From assembly GCF_004919085.1 (NCBI RefSeq), contig NZ_STGL01000007.1, positions 1-64,000 on the forward strand: a stretch of 64,000 nt of DNA, in the 5' to 3' direction. The notes under the pieces are model-generated. The model did not search any database. It worked only from the letters and a program-made list of their open reading frames with translations, and was not told where the DNA came from. The translations under genes and the position numbers were made by a program. Shown here one piece after another: positions 1 through 9,500 of the stretch; positions within the stretch are counted from its first letter, which is position 1; every line of letters starts with the position of its first letter. Origin of the DNA: Nocardioides sp. GY 10127 (GTDB taxonomy: Bacteria; Actinomycetota; Actinomycetes; Propionibacteriales; Nocardioidaceae).

Positions 1-102
1 CTCTGCCCCACCCCAACCCCGCCCATCGTCGAGGTGTTGCAGACACGCCTTGAGCCCAAGGGGCGAAGAAGGTTGCTGCCACACCGCCCACCCGGAGGCA
101 CG

Positions 103-134
103 AGACCCGGCGGACCTGACGGTCCGCCGGGTCT
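103..134 (-). terminator. Hairpin terminator, probably the original tRNA-Arg terminator
   Basis: A perfect 14-base-pair stem (103-116 with 121-134) closes a four-base loop. It lies just outside the left att repeat, on the side where the 3' end of the tRNA-Arg gene would have been before insertion. I infer that it terminated that tRNA and was separated from it by the element. Confidence 0.6.
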
Positions 135-147
135 GCGACATCCCACG

Positions 148-190
148 GCGCCCCCGGCAGGATTCGAACCTGCGACCGGCGGATTAGAAG
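148..190 (-). repeat. att repeat, distal copy (tRNA-Arg 3' remnant)
   Basis: These 43 bases are identical to 16499-16541. They hold the tRNA-Arg acceptor 3' strand, T arm, variable loop and part of the anticodon loop. Identity stops at 191, inside the anticodon arm, so this is a remnant and not a working tRNA. Confidence 0.92.
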
Positions 191-225
191 ATTGTTCGCC
201 CTCGATCCGGGGGACTCGGTGGGAC

Positions 226-331
226 CTGCGGACGCCCGGACGAGCCGCTCAAACAAAGGGTTCTGGCGGACTCAGATCTTCTGGACTAGTCCAGTGAGGC
301 GCAGGGTTCCTGCGGACTGGCTGCGGACTGG
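226..331 (+). repeat. Candidate integrase arm-type sites, left end
   Basis: The 11-mer CTGCGGACTGG occurs twice in direct tandem at 310-320 and 321-331, and its first eight bases also occur at 226-233. The same 11-mer lies inside the right end of the element at 16418-16428. Short repeats just inside both att cores are where tyrosine integrases and excisionases bind. The stretch 191-521 otherwise has no gene I can support. Confidence 0.5.
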
Positions 332-521
332 GCGACCTCGGCAAATGCCCCGATGGCAATCGCCTAGCAGTAACAATGTGCGATTGTCAAGCCATTCATT
401 GCTGGACGCCGTTGGCAAACCCGAATTCTAGGTCTAGGTTTCTGCCCCAACAGAAGAAGGCCCCCGAGGCGCGGACACGCCAGGGGGGCCACTGGACACG
501 GACGCTAAAAGGGAGCGAGCC

Positions 522-971
522 ATGCCGAACCTGAGTATGCCTGACCTGCTGGTCACTGTCGTCGAGTGCCCGGACGGGGACCTCAAGTTGGTCGTGAGGG
601 CCAAGCAGCTGCTGGACCTCGGGAGAGTCCTGTTGCGGTTCGACGAGGTGTCCAGGCGCAACATGGGGGATTACGATGCCACCCCCGTGGAGCACCGAGT
701 CGGGGCCCTGACCCGTGAGGAGCGCGCGGCCGGCTTCAGATACTCCGACGAGTGGACGTTCAGTCCGCTCGTGCGGGAGCCCCAGGCCTATCGGAGCGAC
801 GACCACCAAGACGAGACCTGGGTAGTGGCTCCGCAGTCCATGACCGAGCAGGAGATCCGAGAGCGATTCCGCCAGGACGTTGAGCCTGGCGCTCGGTTGC
901 TCCAGCGTCTCCCGCTCGAGGGCGGAGCGACGGGTTGGGTGTTCCGTCGCTCCTTTGCCACGGCAGCGTAA
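522..971 (+). CDS. Hypothetical protein, left-end cargo
   Basis: This 149-residue soluble protein has no signal peptide, membrane segment or domain that I recognise. The ATG follows a purine-rich GGGAGCGAG at a suitable distance, and a strong hairpin follows the stop, so the gene looks like a complete single-gene transcription unit. The N-terminal half reads as alternating beta strands and the C-terminal part is rich in charged residues. The only rival is an antisense frame over the same bases with no start signal. It is the first gene inside the distal att repeat, a usual place for cargo. Function unknown. Confidence 0.6.
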   Translation: MPNLSMPDLLVTVVECPDGDLKLVVRAKQLLDLGRVLLRFDEVSRRNMGDYDATPVEHRVGALTREERAAGFRYSDEWTFSPLVREPQAYRSDDHQDETWVVAPQSMTEQEIRERFRQDVEPGARLLQRLPLEGGATGWVFRRSFATAA

Positions 972-990
972 GTCTGCTACCAGCTGGACG

Positions 991-1016
991 GCCCTACTCC
1001 CTCTGCGGAGTAGGGC
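991..1016 (+). terminator. Hairpin terminator after the 522-971 gene
   Basis: A perfect 10-base-pair stem (991-1000 with 1007-1016) closes a six-base loop 20 bases after the stop codon. There is no long T tract, which is common in high-GC actinobacteria. Confidence 0.7.
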
Positions 1017-1457
1017 CTCTGCGGCTTGTCCACGTAGAAGTTTGTGGGTCCGAGGCGGCTCCGGCCGGGGTGCCGGCACCATCCGGGCGCGAGACGCCCC
1101 CTAGGCGGCCGGAACTCCCGCGGGGTCGAACGACTGCCCCGGCGAGTGGCTGTGATTCTGGGCGGCACGGTGGCAACTTGACCCGGGGTCTTTAAACGCC
1201 GGCCCACCCCTACCCCTACTCCTCACCAGATCTACCTAGGTGGCGAAATTTCGGTCAGATGCTTTCGGGGCAGGCTTGTGGGGCGGCTCAGGCGGTTTCG
1301 ATTGGCCTTGAACGCCATGATGACGCGGAAGCCCTTGACTGTTCATTGGGCCCATCCCCCTTACGGGGCCTCGATGAAGTGCCCCAGTCCGAGCTCGGCC
1401 CTGGTGAGTGTTCGAACTGGACCATCGCTCGGTGCTGAGACATGACAAGATGCATCC
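1017..1457. other. Non-coding stretch, likely promoter of the cargo operon
   Basis: I find no credible gene in these 441 bases. Composition shifts here from very GC-rich to the more AT-rich composition of the operon that follows. The short palindrome CGAAATTTCG lies at 1244-1253. No convincing -35/-10 pair could be assigned. Confidence 0.4.
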
Positions 1458-1958
1458 GTGCCAAGCCTGTGGACGCGTGTCACCACCGCGCGCATTCTGG
1501 GAGCGCTTGTAACGGTCGCGATCGCATTCGTAGCGATCTGGCTCGGCGTCGCGTTCGAGCCACCCGTGGTCGTACAGGTTGCCCTGCAGGTCGTTGCCCT
1601 TCTAGCGGGCGGGATCATCGGGAATCTCCTTACTGCCGACCGCGGGAAGTCGGTGGCAGCCCAACAGGCGTCAGCCGGAATCCGACATCTCTTAGCCCAG
1701 GCTCAGCGAATGCAGCGAGAAATTATACAGACCGAGCGGCGCGCTGTGGACATACGCGCAAAGAGGCTTCAAGTTCACGGACCAGCTGTCGCCGACTGGC
1801 TCGAAGCGTACGGAAGGTCGCAGAGGAACGAGATTGATTCTATCTGGGCAAGCATCGACGACTGGGGGCATCTTTCGCCGGAAGCGCGGACAGTCGAAAT
1901 GAACATGTTTAATGCCCGGAATCAGTCACCACCACCCGAGAATGAGTTGGGCGAATGA
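1458..1958 (+). CDS. Two-helix membrane protein, gene 1 of cargo operon
   Basis: The 166-residue product has two hydrophobic helices near the N terminus (about residues 10-30 and 34-54). About 110 mostly helical, charged residues follow, probably cytoplasmic and partly coiled coil (about 65-105). The stop codon overlaps the next ATG by four bases (ATGA), so the two genes are translationally coupled. The GTG start lacks a good ribosome site and could be wrong by a few codons. Base composition is clearly lower in GC than the chromosome. No family recognised; a membrane anchor or effector for the two downstream proteins is an inference. Confidence 0.65.
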   Translation: MPSLWTRVTTARILGALVTVAIAFVAIWLGVAFEPPVVVQVALQVVALLAGGIIGNLLTADRGKSVAAQQASAGIRHLLAQAQRMQREIIQTERRAVDIRAKRLQVHGPAVADWLEAYGRSQRNEIDSIWASIDDWGHLSPEARTVEMNMFNARNQSPPPENELGE

Positions 1959-2380
1959 AGATCACAGGAAAGATTGCACGGATAACTTCCGATGTGGAGG
2001 TCATCATCAATCGCGGCGGCAGACATGGTGTGCGCGACGGTCAAGTTTTCGGTGTCACGTCGCCGCCCGAGAACGTCTCGGATCCGGATGACGCTGAAAG
2101 CATTGGGCGTTTCAGTCGCGTCAAAGCAAAGTTGATAGTCGTTCAGCATTCCGAAGCGTTTTGCGTGGCCCGGACGTTTGAGACGGCACAGGTTCTGCCT
2201 CCGGCCGGAATCTGGCCCGCCAGCAACCCGCTTCAGCCACCAAAATACGAAACTCGAAAGGTGCGCATAAATAGGAATGGGAAGAGTTATGTTCCCGGCG
2301 TAGATATTGAGGTCGGCGACAGTGTCACACTCCTCGGCAAGAGCGAATCCGGCGACTTTCCGTCGGTGATACTCGAATAG
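1955..2380 (+). CDS. FlgT C-terminal-like beta-domain protein, gene 2 of cargo operon
   Basis: This 141-residue protein starts inside the stop codon of the membrane-protein gene. Residues 4-33 follow the pattern of FlgT C-terminal-like domains: GKI, a beta strand, then IINRGGRHGVRDGQVFGV. A second strand block, AKLIVVQHSEAFCVARTF, lies at about 59-76. A second repeat-like copy near the C terminus (VDIEVGDSVTLLGK) suggests two small beta barrels. There is no signal peptide, so it is probably cytoplasmic next to the membrane protein. The family match is by motif pattern only, and its biochemical role is unknown. Confidence 0.65.
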   Translation: MKITGKIARITSDVEVIINRGGRHGVRDGQVFGVTSPPENVSDPDDAESIGRFSRVKAKLIVVQHSEAFCVARTFETAQVLPPAGIWPASNPLQPPKYETRKVRINRNGKSYVPGVDIEVGDSVTLLGKSESGDFPSVILE

Positions 2381-2393
2381 CGACAGGAGGATT

Positions 2394-3548
2394 GTGAAGG
2401 TGCATCAAGAAGATCCGAACGATCACTTCGGCGCCTACTTTGAAGTGGCCTTTCAGCGCCTATCCGAAGCTGGCCTGCTCGATAACCGAGAAGCGGTAGA
2501 GGATGCATTCATGGCAGTTGTTCACGCACTCCGGAAAGAGGGTGTCGCCTACGGGTCGACGGTCGTTGCTGAAGAAGGGCCCGCTTTGGCGGACGCAGCG
2601 AGTGAAAGGTTGGCCTTTCGGCACCGACTGCGGGCGCATTGGGGTCAGGCACTCGACACTCTCGAGATATTGATCGAAATTGTTGAGGACGCTAGTCGCC
2701 ACTTTGAGAAGCGGGCGCGAATGTCGAGCGATCCTTCATTGGTATCGGAGATTTTGGGTCAATTCACTGCGAATGCTATTCGACTTGCGCGAGAAATACA
2801 TGAACTTCTTTCTGCGGGGTATCCACTGGGCGCCCTGAGCCTGACCAGAACAATGCACGAGATCGCGGTCCGCGCTGGAACGATTTCGAAGATTTACGAG
2901 GAGACGGGCTCGGAGGTCGTCGCTGAAAGATATCTGGCTCATGGAGAGTGTCTCGCGTATGTCGACGCCTTGACCTTCCAGAAGAATGCTGCAACTTTGG
3001 GCTACGATCCACTGTCGGATGAACAAATGAGAGAACTTCGGGAGTCCAGTGATGCGCATTCCCTAACATACGGCAAGGGATTTTCTCAGGGTCCGTACGC
3101 ATGGGCGGCCTCACTGGCGGGTCTTCCTCGCCAGCCAAAGTTCGTGGATCTAGAGAAGTTCGCAGGGCTCGATCATGAGCGCGGCTACTATAAATGGTCG
3201 AGTCATCTAATTCATGCAGATGCGCGTGCCATTCGGCTTAATCAACTTGAGCGAGGAGGGCGCTTTGTGGTTCTCACTGGACAGACGAATATAATGCTCG
3301 CCGATCCCGCCGAGTTCGCGGCGTCCAACCTGCACCGGTGCTACGTCTCGCTCACCTCATCGGTCATGCCAATGGCGGCCTTTGATGTTTTTATCTGTTC
3401 GGTGGTTGAGACGCTTCGCAAAGCTTCCGCAGAGGCCTTTGTTGAGGCCGAGGAGCGAGTCCTTTCTGCCGAACTGGAGTTACAGGCGGAATTGGCTAAA
3501 ATGGGACTCCGATTCGATCCGATCGACGGAGAAGTTCCCCTGGACTGA
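2394..3548 (+). CDS. DUF5677-like protein, gene 3 of cargo operon
   Basis: The GTG start has a textbook AGGAGG ribosome site (2385-2390) 13 bases after the previous stop, so it belongs to the operon. The 384-residue product is nearly all alpha-helical. The central part (about 110-310) carries features I associate with DUF5677: a helical pair with LTRTMHEI, and a later WSSHLIHADARAI block with paired His residues. No transmembrane helix or nuclease motif is obvious. DUF5677 has no settled function as far as I know, though it turns up in accessory regions. It ends 14 bases from the convergent helicase gene. Confidence 0.65.
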   Translation: MKVHQEDPNDHFGAYFEVAFQRLSEAGLLDNREAVEDAFMAVVHALRKEGVAYGSTVVAEEGPALADAASERLAFRHRLRAHWGQALDTLEILIEIVEDASRHFEKRARMSSDPSLVSEILGQFTANAIRLAREIHELLSAGYPLGALSLTRTMHEIAVRAGTISKIYEETGSEVVAERYLAHGECLAYVDALTFQKNAATLGYDPLSDEQMRELRESSDAHSLTYGKGFSQGPYAWAASLAGLPRQPKFVDLEKFAGLDHERGYYKWSSHLIHADARAIRLNQLERGGRFVVLTGQTNIMLADPAEFAASNLHRCYVSLTSSVMPMAAFDVFICSVVETLRKASAEAFVEAEERVLSAELELQAELAKMGLRFDPIDGEVPLD

Positions 3549-3562
3549 CACGTGGTGTGAGT

Positions 3563-4987
3563 TCAGCTGAGTCCTACGTTGACGGCAATTGCTCGTTTGC
3601 GTTGCAGCACCGCGCTCTGGGCTCCATGCAGGGATGTAGCCGGCATCAGAGTGACGTGCTCGTACGTCTTGTGTGCGGACCCCAGCCTTCGGATGCGTCC
3701 CTCGCGTTGTGCCTCTCGAGCGGGGTTCCAGCTGGATCCCACGGAGATGAGCAGGTTGCAGTGCTGGAGGTTCAGACCTCGCTCCAGGACGACATTGCCG
3801 ATGAGGACCTGAGCCTCACCGGTACGGAACCGCTCCAGTGCGGACGCTCTGGCGGCGTCCTTCGCTTCGCCGCTCACCGTGGCCCAAGTGATGCCGGCGC
3901 CGGTGAGTCGCTGCTCGATCCGGTCGAGCAGGTCCAGGTACTCGCTGAACACGATCGCTGGCCTGTTCTTTTCCTGGAGGATCTCCACCAGCCTGTCCAA
4001 GACCGCGGACGACTCGGGAGCGGTCAGGCCAGCCTTCTGCCGTGCGTGGAAGGTCGCGGCAGGCTGCGCCAGTCGGCGGGCGGCGTCGTACGCAGCCCGC
4101 TGCTCTTCGTTGAGGGGCACCCACTCGACGGGCTCGGCGGTAGCGTTCTGGGGTAGGGGGAGCCCAACCTCCTCCGCCGTCCTGCGGAGCATGCACCCGC
4201 TGAGGAACGCGCGGACTTCTGCCGCCGCTGAGTCGTTGAGCCATCCGAGCGGCCTTCGTGAGACGGCGCCCGTCCGCGGGTCCACGAACTGCTCCCACTC
4301 GACGAGGTCCTCGAATTCCCGGGTGTTCCACAGGCCCGGTGTCCCGATGGCAGCAAGGATGCGGTGCAACTCGCGGGGCTCATTCTCCAAGGGGGTCGCT
4401 GTTACCCCGACGACTCGTCGAGTGGCGACGGTCTGGAAGCCTCTGATCGCCTCCCACGTCTTGCCGCCCCCGCGGAGCTTGCCGATCTCGTCCAGTACCA
4501 GCATGGAGAAGTCGTGGGTCCCGAGCCAGGCCTGCCTTGCGGTCGCGCTCTCGTACCCGACGATGAGCACATCGGCCGGGCCTAGGCGCCGCATCTCCTG
4601 CTGCCAGCGGCTGCTGGCGATCTCCTTCGCGGTGGCGGTCATGACGACCATGCCCGGGGCGAATAGTCCGAACTCGTCGAGGGTCTGGTCGATGAGGCTT
4701 ACGTCCGTCACCCACAGGACACGACTCAGAGGGTGGCGGCCGGCGAAGGGGAGTTCCTCTGAATCCAGGAGTAGCTGGATCGAGACGATCAGCGTGGCGG
4801 TCTTCCCCAGCCCGACCTCGTCGGCCAGCAGTGCGCGCTCATTTCCTTGCTTGGTCAACCACAGCACCCCATCGCGCTGGTGGGCCTGTAGCGCGTTCTG
4901 CGGGCCTTGAGCGCTTCTGGTGAAGGGGAGGTTATCGAGTGTCGTGTTCGCGCCTGAGAGGCGATTCTGGGGCTTCTGAGAGGGCAT
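3563..4987 (-). CDS. Compact SNF2-family DNA helicase/translocase
   Basis: This superfamily 2 ATPase of 474 residues is much shorter than chromosomal SNF2 proteins. In order: Walker A ADEVGLGKT (55-63), motif II LDEIG (165-169, in place of DEAH), motif III TATP (196-199), motif V VLERGLNL (about 400-407) and motif VI QREGRIRRLG (427-436). The ATG at 4987 is preferred over upstream in-frame starts because those would overlap the replication gene, whose stop lies 83 bases upstream. It probably remodels or unwinds DNA during replication of the element, as similarly small SNF2 proteins of phages are thought to do. It closes the leftward operon. Confidence 0.88.
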   Translation of the reverse strand: MPSQKPQNRLSGANTTLDNLPFTRSAQGPQNALQAHQRDGVLWLTKQGNERALLADEVGLGKTATLIVSIQLLLDSEELPFAGRHPLSRVLWVTDVSLIDQTLDEFGLFAPGMVVMTATAKEIASSRWQQEMRRLGPADVLIVGYESATARQAWLGTHDFSMLVLDEIGKLRGGGKTWEAIRGFQTVATRRVVGVTATPLENEPRELHRILAAIGTPGLWNTREFEDLVEWEQFVDPRTGAVSRRPLGWLNDSAAAEVRAFLSGCMLRRTAEEVGLPLPQNATAEPVEWVPLNEEQRAAYDAARRLAQPAATFHARQKAGLTAPESSAVLDRLVEILQEKNRPAIVFSEYLDLLDRIEQRLTGAGITWATVSGEAKDAARASALERFRTGEAQVLIGNVVLERGLNLQHCNLLISVGSSWNPAREAQREGRIRRLGSAHKTYEHVTLMPATSLHGAQSAVLQRKRAIAVNVGLS

Positions 4988-5070
4988 TCTGGCGTGGCCT
5001 TTCGGGGTACCCGAAACTGACCCCAATTCAAGGGGTAAATCGGATTGGCTATTGATTGGTGCAGGGCCGA

Positions 5071-6552
5071 TTAGGGCCGGTTGAAGCGCTGGCGGAAATC
5101 GGTTCGCTCGCGGGTATGCCGATCTCGTCGTCGAGCTGCCTTGTTCTTCACGCCCAAGAGCCGGGAGAGACGATCCATCTGCTCGAGGGTGGGGTTCACG
5201 CGCGTCCAGGTATGTCCGCGCTTCTCCACAAGGCCAGAGTCTCTTAGTGTCCGCAGATGTTTGAGGACCGTGGCGTGAGCGACTGGGGTGCAGCGCATCT
5301 GACATATCGCTTTGGCCGTTGCCGGATATTCCGCCGCCGCCTCCCAGGTTTCGCGACAGGACAGGCCGAGGCCGCTCCCGTTCGAGAAGATATCCTCGAG
5401 AATCTTGCTCTCTTCTGCACACATAGCCTTCGGCCCCCGTAGTAAAGGCAATGTGTGTGTAACTGGCAAAGATTTCGCTTCCCGTGGTTGTAGAAGCTCA
5501 TAGGAGAACGAGGCCCCAGCCTCGGTTCTCCTGTCGGCGAGTCGCCTGATCAGGGCAAGATCACCGAGGCGGAGCAGCGACTGGCTGACGGTGCCGGGCG
5601 ACACCCCGGCAGCGTCCGAGAGGCGCCGTAGTGAGGCGTCCACCAGCAGGCTGGACGCTTCATCGGCGATGCCGAGCAGCGCTGCATAGACGGCTCGGTC
5701 CGAGGCGCCTGTTCGCGCGTTCCAGGCGTGGAGTCCCATCTGCGCTCTTAGCGCGTGTACGCGGGGTCGGGAGACCGCTGAGGGCGGGTTCTCTCGCACG
5801 AAGGCGGTGGCCCGCCTCCAGACCTCGTCGGCGTAGTCGGCGCGTCTTGCCGGTGGCAGCTCGTGGAACTTGGATGTCACCGCTGTTTCCTTGGCGGCGA
5901 GCAGCCCCGTGAAGTCCTCGAAGGTGCAGCGGTGGTTCACCAGCACGACCGCCGCCTTGTAGACGGTGCGCCCACGGTCGATGACGCCTCGCTTGGACAC
6001 CACGTGCTGGGGGTCTAACCACCACAACATTTGTTCGACTTTGTCCGGTATTCGACCCGGACGCTGCTCCCGGAACCACCGGAGCGCCGCGGCGGGGTCG
6101 AGATCAACGATCTCCGACCGCCCCCCGAGTCTGTGAGGCGCGTAGGGGGGTCTCGTCATGCCGCCGCGGACGACGTCCCATCGGGGCGGCGTCATACCAG
6201 CGGTCTCGAGTCGAGCCTTCAGGTACTCGTAGCTCCAGCCGGGCGGCATCAGCACCCATAGGTGCTGGTGCCCCGGCCGCCCGCTGTTGCACAGAACAGT
6301 TCGGCAGCCCTGAGACTGCAAGTAGGCCTGCACTGGGGCAGCCCAGGTGCGCAACTCCGGGGTATCCAGGTCGAGCGCCGCGACGGAGTCCACCGGCACG
6401 ACCCCGTACGCGGTCCCCGACGCGGCAGCCTCGTGCACTGGCGCGTACCCCAGACGCTTATTGCTTTCGCCGATGAACATTGCCTCGCCCGACCGGGAGA
6501 CGGCCAGCGCGAAGGCGCCGGCCATCTCCACGGCCTTGGGCAGGCTGCTCAC
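5071..6552 (-). CDS. Primase-polymerase (AEP-type) replication protein with winged helices
   Basis: The 493-residue protein begins with a domain that fits archaeo-eukaryotic primases. Motif I is ALDLD (D61, D63), motif II is SGRPGHQHLW (90-99, His metal/nucleotide site) and motif III is EIVDLD (147-152). The C-terminal half holds at least two winged-helix-like segments (about 285-345 and 395-450), suited to origin or primer binding. It starts with GTG inside the stop of the giant gene (GTGA overlap), so it is co-translated with it. Likely role: priming and initiation of element replication. Rep-type initiators of actinobacterial plasmids are the alternative label. Confidence 0.8.
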   Translation of the reverse strand: MSSLPKAVEMAGAFALAVSRSGEAMFIGESNKRLGYAPVHEAAASGTAYGVVPVDSVAALDLDTPELRTWAAPVQAYLQSQGCRTVLCNSGRPGHQHLWVLMPPGWSYEYLKARLETAGMTPPRWDVVRGGMTRPPYAPHRLGGRSEIVDLDPAAALRWFREQRPGRIPDKVEQMLWWLDPQHVVSKRGVIDRGRTVYKAAVVLVNHRCTFEDFTGLLAAKETAVTSKFHELPPARRADYADEVWRRATAFVRENPPSAVSRPRVHALRAQMGLHAWNARTGASDRAVYAALLGIADEASSLLVDASLRRLSDAAGVSPGTVSQSLLRLGDLALIRRLADRRTEAGASFSYELLQPREAKSLPVTHTLPLLRGPKAMCAEESKILEDIFSNGSGLGLSCRETWEAAAEYPATAKAICQMRCTPVAHATVLKHLRTLRDSGLVEKRGHTWTRVNPTLEQMDRLSRLLGVKNKAARRRDRHTRERTDFRQRFNRP

Positions 6553-9500
6553 TCGGACCCATCCGGTGCTGCGCTGATCGGCGCCGTCACCAGTGGATAT
6601 GAGCGCAGCAGCAGAGGGTCTCTCTCGAGCAGCCCGTCGTACAGGTACGACTGGAACTGAGTGTCGCCCCGGACCATGCGGTCCACCAGTTCGGTGTAGA
6701 AGGCCCGGACGCCGGCCTGGGAGGCAGCGTCGGGTCCTCCGTTGCCCGCGGCCAGCGACGCCTCGAAGTAGGTCACGAACTGCTGTCGAACGGCGAGGTA
6801 CAAGCCGAGCATCTGTATGTCCGTGCGAGTCGGGTCGTTCGCCAGGCTCGGGGTCTGCGTCATCGTCGTGAGGTCGGCGATGTAGCGGTCGAACTTGGTC
6901 GAGTCGACCGTGCCGTAGTCCGCCGCCCAGGCATCGTTCTCGGCCTGGAGCTGAGCCACGGCCTGTCGCTTAACGGCGACAAGCGGGGGACTGTCTTCAT
7001 ACGACGACAACCCCATCTGCTCGGCAGCGTTCTCCAGCCCCGAGGTGAGGGCGTTGTACTTGCTCCACCCTCGTGCCACCTGTGCGTCCTCCATCGCCGC
7101 CCGAGGGTCGGCGTAGGAGTAGTAGGTGTCCGACGAGCCGGTCTGCACCTGCTCGTCCCGCAGCCAGTTGCGAGCGACTTGGTTGTACTCGGCGTACTCG
7201 GGATCGTTGGCCTCGATCTCGGCTGCATACCCGCCGATCACCGCCCTGGTGAGGGCGGGGTCGACGTTCTGGAGGACCGGCTTGTAGGTCTTGATGGCCT
7301 CCACCCACGCCGAGTCAGCGGTGCTGATGCCGGCGGGGTTCTCCGCCCCTGAGGAGATCAGGGGCAGGTACGCCTCGCCGTACTTGGACTTGAACCTGTC
7401 GTAGGCCCAGTCGAAGTCCTTGCCCTCGGCACGGGCCTGCTCCTGGATCTGGTACCAGCCCTGCTGGACCACGGCGTACCGCGACTGCGGGGTGGCCGGG
7501 GCGGGGGACAGGCTGTTCCACAGGACACGGTGGAACATCCGCGAGGACGCCTCATTGGCGGCGTCGTCCAGGATCTGGTTGCGCTCGGCCTGCGTGGGCT
7601 CCCGCCCGTTCTTCACCCAGAAGTCCACAGTCATGTCCTGGGTCTCCTGGGCCAGGGCGGAGTTGTACTCCTGGAGCCCGATGCCCGTGGTGTCGAGCGT
7701 CTTGAGGACGTCGCTCACCACGCCCGGCGCTGCGTCGGACTCGCCGTAGGCCAGCGCACGCTTCATCGTGGCAGGGATCAGGGAGTCCACCGTCGACTGC
7801 GACGGGTAGGGGTTGAAGACCGCTGCCAGCCGGGCAATGTCAGGCTCCTCGGCGTACTTCTTGGCGAAGTAGTCGATGGGCAGCTGAGCAATCGGACCCA
7901 GACCGGGGTTGGTCGGCCCCTGGGGCATGATGAGGTTGAAGGCAGCCTCGTTGATGTACCAGTTGGACTGGTCCTCGGTGATGTCCTTGCCGGGCATCTG
8001 GAGCAGGATGCGGTGGTTCACGCTCGGCAGGGAGCCGGGCTTCACCGGCTCGCCGGTCTCGGAGTCGATGACGATGCCCGCGTAGCGGGGCGCGTCGAAG
8101 GCGAGAGCGATCTTGCGCAGGATCGACGGGTCCTCCGAGCTCAGCCGCCACCAGCGCGTCAGCGCCTCCTGGTGGGCGGCGAAGAACGGGCTGATGAACC
8201 GCATGACGTGCGCGGCGTGGCTGTGGGCGGAGAGGTCGAACAGCGTGTTCCGCACGTCCGTCATGGCCCGCTTCCGGGCGATGCGGGCGATGTCGTCCAG
8301 GTCGGCCTGGTTGAACAGCGTCTGCCCCGCAGCCTTGCGGACGTCCATGACGTCCTGGGCGTGGGTGCGGTACATCGACACGAAGTACGGGTGCCGCGAG
8401 AGCTGGTCGGTGGGCACCTCGGAGAGGTACCGCATGACGTTGTTCAGCGCGTTGCCCACCAGCCGCACACCCTGGTTGGAGCCCAGGGTGTCGCCAGCGG
8501 CCATGCCGTGGACGGCGGGACGCAGGCCCTCGGCGGTCAGCTTGTTGAGCTGACGAGCCGAGACGCGACCCTTGACCAGAGCATCCCTCACGCCCTCGTT
8601 GGGCACGTAGTCCAGGAGCATGGACTGGATGCGGTGGCCCCAGTCCTCGGGGTCTGCGGCGAAGTGGGGAAGCCTCCGCCGCAGCGCGGCCTGCTCGGGG
8701 GAGCGGACCCAGGCGGCGAAGTCCTCGACACTGCCGCCCTTGAGGAAGAACATCGCGGCCGGGGAGTTCCGCACCTGATAGTTGAGCGTGTCCGCCCAGG
8801 CGTCCAGGTAGCCGGCCTCGGTGGGCTGGATGGTCCGGTAGGCCCCGGTCATCATGCGCTTCACGGACTGGTCGTCCACGCCGCGCATCTGCGCCTCGTA
8901 GGTGTCGGCCGACGAAGCAGCATCGCGAGTCAGCGCGCCGTACTGGCCGCCGTAGGCGCCCTCGAGCGTCTGCCCGTCGATGGTGATGTCCTGCTCGCCG
9001 AGGTGGCGCTTGGGCTCCAGGAGCCCCTTGCGCCCTGCCATGAGGGCTTCCTCGATCTGCGCCTTGCGCCGGGTGAGCTGCTCCGGGGACTCGCCCAGGT
9101 TCTCCTGGAGGTAGGCCAGGTGGGCCTCCTTCTGGGCCAGCGTCTGCTCAGCCTTGTCCGCCTTCGCCGCAGCGCCGGCGTCACCGGCCTCCGCAGCGGC
9201 ACGCCACTTGGTGATCTGCCCACGGATGCCGCCCACCGAGCGCTGGAGCTTGGTGAGGTCGGCGTAGCGAGCGTGCCACGCCTCGGTGAGGTCGTCGTCG
9301 AGCATGGCCTTGATCTCGCTGTGCTCCGTCTGGAGCCGGCGCAGGCCGCGCTCGGCCTCGACCCTGCGGCCCACGGCGTTGTACCCGAGGTTGCCCAGGG
9401 CCTCGCCGGTGTTGCGACCGACGTGTCCCATGAAGCCAGCCGTGCCGAGGCGGGCCCAGATGCGGGCCTCCTCGTCCATCAAGACGCGGACGGGGTAGCC

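Noticed and set aside
148..190. A second tRNA-Arg gene
   Set aside because: Only the 3' half is present; the sequence departs from the tRNA within the anticodon arm.
396..1082. A 228-codon minus-strand frame over the first cargo gene
   Set aside because: The plus-strand gene has a ribosome site and a terminator; the minus frame has neither.
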